Shown: piece by piece, positions 61,718-64,000 of the stretch
How positions within the stretch are numbered: position 1 is the stretch's first letter
Layout of the letters: each line of letters begins with the position of its first letter
Assembly: GCF_910592395.1 (NCBI RefSeq)
Contig: NC_088309.1
Span: 19,038,599-19,102,598 of the forward strand
Source of the DNA: Lineus longissimus
Lineage: Eukaryota; Nemertea; Pilidiophora; Heteronemertea; Lineidae
Direction of reading: 5' to 3'
DNA length: 64,000 bases
Made by a program: the position numbers and the translations under genes
The notes under the pieces: generated by a model
Database searches by the model: none
What the model saw: the letters and a program-made list of their open reading frames with translations, nothing else
Told to the model about the DNA's origin: nothing

Positions 61718-61806
61718 TCAATAGTTCTTGCAGGACATCCAGGCCTACCTGGGGTATCAATAGTTCTTGCAGGACATCCAAGCTTACCTGGGGTATCAAT
61801 AGTCTT
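61718..61806. repeat. 39-bp tandem duplication
   Basis: CAATAGTTCTTGCAGGACAT followed by CCTACCTGGGGTAT occurs twice in succession, with a partial third start (TCAATAGTC). Confidence 0.9.
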
Positions 61807-62869
61807 TCTGCACACTTATGGTGATGTAAATCCGACAGTGAGCTAGCATGTCGCAGGAGGGCCCTTGGTGAAAATGTCCTCCAACTCAGCTCAGGAGTTA
61901 TCCCGGGAGTTATAAGGTGAAACTATAGTGAGTTCAGTTCTAGAGTTCATAAGATTGGCAAAATAGAATCACCACAAATTCACCATATAGAAGCAGAATT
62001 ATTGTTGAATGATTGAATGAATAACACATGTAGTTCCATGTATAACATAAATATTTTATTAGCAAATTCACAACAAAGAGTTTTGACAGTAACGATGAGT
62101 GCAAACCAAGGAACATATTTGGCCATTTTGTTTTGCAGTTTTATGAAATTGCAAATTAGGCGCACTTTTAATATACACGTACATGTAGTAGTTTGAGAAT
62201 ATTGTAACTTAGATTTTATTTTCCCTGGTCACATATTTTCATGTCCATTTGTAAATGCAAACATTTCTGGATTTACAATAAACTCAAAGATTTACCATAA
62301 CAGGTGAGCAACTAATTAACTAATGTTAATTCATTGCGAACAATACTGTCGGTTTTAGCCATATGTACTTTTGAAGTTTATATTTTGCAAGACAGGCTGA
62401 AATGCACTCAAATTTGGTGCAAATGTAACAACCAAAAAGTTCAGTCATTCAAAGTTATAAGGGCAAGTATTTAAATAAGAATTAAATAACTATTCTCTTT
62501 CGACCCTTTCATGCATTGGGGGCGAGGGGGCCGGCCTTTCATTTCTATTTTTCCATTGATGGTTAGTGTCAATACATTTCAAGAAGAAATACGTCCATGC
62601 CATGACTTCATGAGAAATACATCCACACCATGACCTAAGGAAATTTTGTTCCCCAATGCGCTTGCAACACACACTAGGATGAAGGAAACTCACCTAAGTC
62701 ATCATGCATGCAACTTTGCTGACTTGGTGTACATGTATATACCATTGGTATAACTGTCTAAAAAAAGGCATTGTTGAAATTGACCAGTAAGTATTTATGC
62801 AACAGGAAATTTTCAAATTCAGTAACAAATTTCAAATATTTAACAAACGTTGTTGGCCTTTCAATTTCC

Positions 62870-62922
62870 TTCTAAATCCTAAATTTCCTTCTAAATCCCA
62901 AATTTCCTTCTAAATCCCAACC
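62870..62922. repeat. 18-bp tandem repeat, three copies
   Basis: TTTCCTTCTAAATCCCAA repeats three times with one or two changes. Confidence 0.9.
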
Positions 62923-63261
62923 TACCACAAAGGTACTTACTTGGATACATAAATGAAAACTACTTCAATCAGATGAATGTAGTAATACATAACTATATTT
63001 TTGGCATATGGGACACTACCTCCCTTCCCCTTGCCCACCTCTGCTCTCTCTCATTAATTAATAGACCCATATTCTTATCTTGATGAAACTTCATATATTA
63101 CTCTCTTACATATAAATAGGAATCAATAGCCTACTCGTTATTGACAATCATTCATTCACTCAAGAGATAACAAATAAAAACAATATCAAACATCCATAGG
63201 CAACAACTTCTTCAAATGTATTTTTCATACACACCTATACAATGTCACATCGACAAACATA

Positions 63262-63280
63262 ACACACACACACACACACA
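63262..63280. repeat. (CA)n microsatellite
   Basis: About nine CA units are visible. Confidence 0.9.
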
Positions 63281-63424
63281 ATGAGATAAAAACAACGAAA
63301 AACAACACGTCAAATGATCCTTTTCTTAGTTCTGAAAGCTAAAGGCTAAAGTGTTCACATCAACTGTATATGTTGATGTAGCCATCCTGACAATATCAGG
63401 CCATCACACTCGATACATACTTAC

Positions 63425-63467
63425 TCCCTCAATGAAACATGCGTAAGGAGAAGTTGAGTTGTAGGCG
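63425..63467 (-). other. Candidate isolated 43-nt exon
   Basis: Between an acceptor TTGCAAACAG and a perfect donor GTAAGT, one frame encodes AYNSTSPYACFIEG without a stop. No neighbouring exon was found, and the acceptor lacks a strong pyrimidine tract. It could belong to a gene running in from the right edge, or be chance. Confidence 0.15.
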
Positions 63468-64000
63468 CTGTTTGCAATGCAAGAGGATATGTCGAGCTAG
63501 CTTAAATGATAACTCTCAATAAGAAAAGATAATTATACATAAATTATCACTCTTTCATAAAAAAGGCTCAAATTCAGCACCAGATTTTCAGACTTTGGTG
63601 GAAAATCGGAGATGACAATGAAATAAGTACATGTATATCAAAGATGCCCACCCTGTCCAAGAGAACAAGTGTCCACAAAAAAAGGGAAAAGAATTGCTTT
63701 GTTTTTTACAACATTTCAAACATGTACCGACATGAGTGGACAAAAAACATGTAAACAATGTCACTGTCCCTCCCATGTGGCGACTGTTCTGCTAATCCTA
63801 TCTTCACCGTTTGAAAAAAGGCGATTTCTTCACAATTTGCAATTGCTTATCTGCAGCACAGGGGCCACCATTACTGTCAGCAGCAAAAAGGTATAATCTT
63901 ATAATCTGATAAAGATTAGAAAATCCTAATAGAAGACTTCATCAATCATCATCATCTGACATTGGTCCGTTATCGATATTCCTAGTCAACATGTAGTTAT

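Overview
The window is nuclear DNA from a metazoan, most likely a marine invertebrate. It has long introns with GT/AG borders, AT-rich sequence, tRNA-derived SINE remnants, many terminal-inverted-repeat (TIR) elements and minisatellites, and two recognisable animal genes. I see no bacterial operons, rRNA, intact tRNA gene or CRISPR array. The sequence alone does not fix the phylum.

Region 1 to about 20.9 kb is the 5' end of an UNC13 (Munc13) gene on the minus strand. Its first three coding exons are 22, 30 and 100 nt (20735-20756, 20459-20488, 4613-4712). Together they encode the N-terminus and the start of the C2A domain, with matching splice phases. A 15.7-kb second intron carries satellites, SINE remnants and small transposons. 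The gene continues off the left edge. A CRE and a YY1-like CAAAATGGCG motif mark the likely promoter, and three tiny upstream ORFs lie between them and the UNC13 start codon.

Region 20.9 to 39 kb is gene-poor. It holds an 833-bp composite foldback element inserted into an older dispersed repeat, a 51-bp minisatellite, three further foldback or hairpin elements with TA or TTAA-type junctions, a small hairpin element, and a few unrecognised open frames.

Region 40.46 to 56.01 kb is a complete acyl-CoA synthetase bubblegum (ACSBG) gene on the minus strand. It has 15 coding exons in consistent phase and encodes 730 residues. Its introns hold MITEs and duplicated segments. A candidate 5' non-coding exon and a CCAAT/CRE/E-box promoter lie near 59.1-59.3 kb. 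The rest, to 64 kb, is non-coding or unassigned, with several short tandem arrays and one weak candidate exon near the right edge.

The two genes lie head-to-tail in the same direction. UNC13 primes synaptic vesicles and ACSBG activates long-chain fatty acids; both are strongly neural in vertebrates. The human relatives ACSBG1/UNC13C share chromosome 15 and ACSBG2/UNC13A share chromosome 19, so the linkage may be ancestral.
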